A DNA stretch of 64,000 nucleotides from Streptomyces puniciscabiei. Lineage in GTDB: Bacteria; Actinomycetota; Actinomycetes; Streptomycetales; Streptomycetaceae. Below the pieces are notes generated by a model that had not been told where the DNA came from, ran no database searches, and saw only the letters and a list, made by a program, of their open reading frames with translations. The position numbers and the translations under genes are program-made. The stretch is taken from NCBI RefSeq assembly GCF_006715785.1, contig NZ_VFNX01000001.1, positions 6,366,001-6,430,000 of the forward strand, in the 5' to 3' direction. Shown here one piece after another: positions 63,215 through 64,000 of the stretch; positions within the stretch are counted from its first letter, which is position 1; each line of letters opens with the position of its first letter.

Positions 63215-63641
63215 CAACGGTGCACGACGCCGACGAGCACTTCATCACCGCTGCCCTGCTAGACATCCCCGATCAGGGCCCGCAGGCCGAGATGCTTAGC
63301 TGCGGCCATCCCCCGCCCCTGCTGATCTGTGGAGACCAGGTGACCGTCCTGTACTCCCGCCGGCCCGCGCCCCCGTTGGGCCTGTGCGCCCTCTGCGTCC
63401 GGAAGGACAGCACCGACCCGTTCACCTTGCAACCTGGTGACATGGTGCTGCTCTACACCGACGGCGTGATCGAAGCCCGCTCACCCGCCGGAGCCTTCTA
63501 CCCGCTCGCCAACGGGTCGCCTTCTTCCCCGCCTCAAGCCCCGACGCGCTGCTGCACCACATTCACCGTGACCTGCTCGAGTACACCGCAGGGCGACTCA
63601 CCGACGACGACGCTTTCCTGATCACCCAACGCACCCCCTAG
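63215..63641 (+). pseudogene. Broken copy of the SpoIIE phosphatase C-terminus
   Basis: Reads VHDADEHFITAALLDIPDQG, MLSCGHPPPLLICGDQVTVL, LGLCALCVRKDSTDPFTLQP, GDMVLLYTDGVIEARSPAGA, then shifts frame near 63510 and ends LTDDDAFLITQRTP-stop in the other frame. It is close to residues of about 230-370 of the phosphatase at 44645-45835 at both DNA and protein level. The membrane and first metal-binding parts are absent. Confidence 0.8.
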
Positions 63642-63752
63642 CGTCATCTGCACCGGCCGCACCTCATGTCCGGTGCCGAGGGAACTGCTCCCGTGATGAG
63701 ACCTGTTGGACGCCGGCCGCCATGGCCGAAGCATCCGGTCGCGCGAGAACCC

Positions 63753-63992
63753 TCAGTGCAAGGGTGAGTCGGCGGTGGGCGTCAGTGCGATCTCGGTGAC
63801 GCCGACGATCTGGCTGAGGTCGAAGCCCTCCATGTCGGCGCGGAATTCCGGGCTGGCCAGATACGCCAGTAGCCGTTCCTGTACGTCGTCGCCGTCCCGG
63901 TAGGAGACGAGGGCGTACAGCTGGGGCGTCTCACTGCCGGGAGCCGCGGGCACCGTCCAGACACCGTGCGTGGTGATCCGGTGCTTCGCCAT
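63753..63992 (-). CDS. Small hypothetical protein, NIPSNAP/ABM-like
   Basis: Protein of 79 aa: PQLYALVSYRDGDDVQERLL, AYLASPEFRADMEGFDLSQI, VGVTEIALTPTADSP. The size and alternating strand-helix pattern resemble small alpha/beta-barrel (NIPSNAP or ABM-type) proteins, but no catalytic residue can be named. ATG 63992 is the only reasonable start. Function unknown. Confidence 0.55.
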   Translation of the reverse strand: MAKHRITTHGVWTVPAAPGSETPQLYALVSYRDGDDVQERLLAYLASPEFRADMEGFDLSQIVGVTEIALTPTADSPLH

Positions 63993-64000
63993 GCCGGGAA

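Noticed and set aside
1..64000. tRNA, rRNA, CRISPR arrays and large polyketide or peptide synthetase clusters
   Set aside because: None could be seen. No cloverleaf with a usable anticodon, no regularly spaced short repeats, no ketosynthase or adenylation motifs.

Overview
The window is high-GC actinobacterial chromosome, almost certainly Streptomyces. Supporting signs are the strong G/C third-position bias, frequent GTG starts with GGAGG-type ribosome sites, an SsgA-family sporulation regulator, a SigR-like ECF sigma factor, several large ATP-binding LuxR regulators, SpoIIE-type phosphatases and many TetR/PucR/LysR regulators. No rRNA, tRNA, ribosomal protein or other core gene was recognised. 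The density of insertion sequences, decayed genes and catabolic clusters fits an accessory chromosome arm. All calls come from reading the sequence; no database search was run.

Left part (1-17,500), aromatic catabolism. pcaI-pcaJ-pcaF (minus strand, overlapping) convert beta-ketoadipate to acetyl-CoA and succinyl-CoA. About 3 kb away lie maleylacetate reductase, hydroxyquinol 1,2-dioxygenase, a flavin reductase and, convergent to these, an HpaB-like flavin monooxygenase. Together they make a plausible complete route from a phenol or resorcinol-type substrate through hydroxyquinol, maleylacetate and beta-ketoadipate to the TCA cycle. A 21-bp motif (18 of 21 bases shared) lies upstream of pcaI and upstream of the maleylacetate reductase gene. 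Two large LuxR regulators accompany the cluster, one frameshifted. A DMT transporter, an SsgA-like protein and an ECF sigma factor sit between the two halves.

Middle (17,600-25,300), a duplicated module and insertion sequences. Two small secreted proteins (95 and 105 aa) share a C-terminal FYPW-x-W-x-QL-xx-FG signature. Each sits divergently beside an alpha/beta hydrolase, intact in copy 1 and a decayed fragment in copy 2, and the promoter regions are also related. A glutamate-synthase-like gene is split by an IS5-family (ISL2-type) element with a 3-bp AAT target duplication; removing it restores a clean 527-codon frame. IS701-type and IS427-type elements follow.

25,300-37,700 holds a DUF1877 protein, an NmrA-like protein, a permease/TetR divergent pair with two palindromic operators, a Tat-exported epoxide hydrolase, LysR, and a beta-lactamase-fold esterase. 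After these comes a graveyard of mobile DNA: C5-methyltransferase/DnaB remnant, broken tyrosine recombinase, hydrolase fragment, and the 3' end of a group II intron.

37,800-46,600 holds a 1,390-residue secreted protein joining a beta-propeller-like region to an S53 (sedolisin) protease, its divergent TrmB/LuxR regulator, an IS110 transposase, a SpoIIE phosphatase and a very small secreted peptide. A direct repeat with complementary internal deletions flanks the protease/IS110 segment.

46,600-64,000 carries a second aromatic pathway (FAH-type hydrolase, extradiol dioxygenase, MhpA-like hydroxylase, PucR regulator), a broken TetR, and a hydrolase/TetR/alcohol dehydrogenase set. These are followed by a self-sufficient CYP102-type P450-reductase fusion with a divergent TetR regulator and four matching palindromic operators, a DHA2 efflux pump, an amidohydrolase pseudogene and a second, broken copy of the SpoIIE domain.
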